64,000 nt of DNA from Marinobacter sp. LV10R510-11A. GTDB taxonomy: Bacteria; Pseudomonadota; Gammaproteobacteria; Pseudomonadales; Oleiphilaceae. Shown piece after piece: positions 63,442 to 64,000 of this stretch. Below the pieces are notes generated by a model, which had not been told where the DNA came from, searched no databases, and saw only the letters and a list, made by a program, of their open reading frames with translations. The number at the start of each line of letters is the position of its first letter. The first letter of the stretch is position 1. The stretch lies in contig NZ_LT907980.1 of assembly GCF_900215155.1 (NCBI RefSeq), forward strand, positions 3,286,001 to 3,350,000, given 5' to 3'. Both the position numbers and the translations under genes were made by a program.

Positions 63442-64000
63442 ATGAAACTGCCTCCCCTTAAAGCCCTACCCGTATTCGAAGCCGTTGCTCGCCTCAACAG
63501 CTTTTCCATGGCTGCTCAGGAATTGGCGGTAAGCCAGAGCGCGGTGAGCCATCAGATCAAACAGCTGGAAACCTACCTGGGTGAAAAACTGTTCTGGCGT
63601 AGCGGGCGCACACTCGCACTGACTGACGAAGGTCGTCAGTACCTGGATGCCATCAGCACCTCTTTACTTCAGATAGAGCGGGCCAGTGAGCAATTGCTGG
63701 GGCGTGAGGAATCCCTCCTTAGGTTATCGGTGTTCAGCTCTTTTGCCGTACGTTGGCTGGTACCCCGGCTGCCGGATTTGCAGCGCTTGCACCCGCAGGT
63801 AGAACTGGCGCTGGAAATGAGCAGCGAAAGCCCGGTGCTGTCTGACCGAGTGGCGGACTGTTTTATCACCATCCACAGGAACTCACCGGCCTACAGTTAC
63901 GAGCTTTTGTACGTGGAACGGCTTTTCCCCGTGTGCAGCCAAGACTACTGGCAACGCATTCGCAGGGAGCTGGGGCGAGAGATAGGCGTAACGGGGCGCG
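63442..64000 (+). CDS. LysR-family transcriptional regulator, 5' part
   Basis: The frame starts at 63442 and runs off the window. PLKALPVFEAVARLNSFSMA, AQELAVSQSAVSHQIKQLET and RTLALTDEGRQYLDAIS form the helix-turn-helix of the GcvA-like subgroup. The beginning of the ligand domain follows. It is divergent from the DMT transporter gene. Confidence 0.92.
   Translation, partial: MKLPPLKALPVFEAVARLNSFSMAAQELAVSQSAVSHQIKQLETYLGEKLFWRSGRTLALTDEGRQYLDAISTSLLQIERASEQLLGREESLLRLSVFSSFAVRWLVPRLPDLQRLHPQVELALEMSSESPVLSDRVADCFITIHRNSPAYSYELLYVERLFPVCSQDYWQRIRRELGREIGVTGR

Overview
The window reads as a chromosomal segment of a marine gammaproteobacterium, most like Marinobacter or a close relative. This rests on the mix of core genes (RlmF, RlmE, PntAB, AhpC/AhpF, RhlE, OmpW, an EncFtn-like ferritin, trimethylamine monooxygenase) and is an inference from protein content, not a measured identity.

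Left third (about 1-19,000): an integron cassette array without a visible integrase. attC-like sites with TAAC/TAACA on the left and GCGTTA on the right separate short cassettes. They carry many toxin-antitoxin pairs (Phd/YoeB, HigBA-like, HicAB, VapBC, YefM/YoeB, Phd/ParE, CcdAB), a GNAT acetyltransferase, a DUF4160/DUF2442 pair, a DUF1801 protein and unknown proteins. Cassettes read left to right, so an integrase would be expected left of the window. Three toxin-antitoxin cassettes are inverted. The array is riddled with mobile DNA: an IS110-family element inside an attC, an IS91-like element with its own tyrosine recombinase, a degenerate group IIC-attC intron, a 33-nt scar with both ends of the same intron, an IS3-family element that splits a yoeB gene with a 4-bp target duplication, and a DDE element that truncates a paiB-like gene. 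A 1.2-kb segment holding a glutamine synthetase fragment and a methyltransferase gene lies between 14-bp direct repeats inside one cassette.

19,000-32,600: the chromosome resumes with rlmF, a decayed toxin plus XRE antitoxin, a small SutA-like ORF, the lemA/TPM operon and a CPA1 antiporter. A seven-gene minus-strand run follows: tmm (trimethylamine monooxygenase), DMT permease, small winged-helix-like protein, 36-residue membrane peptide, then substrate-binding protein, ATPase and double permease of a betaine/TMAO-type ABC importer. I infer a unit for methylamine oxidation and methylated osmolyte uptake.

32,900-64,000: mostly ordinary core genes: an RsuA-type pseudouridine synthase, two c-di-GMP proteins (one PAS-GGDEF, one CHASE2-PAS-GGDEF-EAL with a damaged GGDEF), an LpxL-type acyltransferase, AI-2E family transporter, ahpC and ahpF (each behind an OxyR-like tetrad), RNA methyltransferases, a NemR-like regulator, an acetylpolyamine amidohydrolase, an EncFtn-like protein, a Baeyer-Villiger-type monooxygenase, a GluR0-like potassium channel, RhlE, OmpW, HxlR/Old Yellow Enzyme pair, pntAB, MarC, ChaC, a DMT transporter and the start of a LysR regulator at the right edge.
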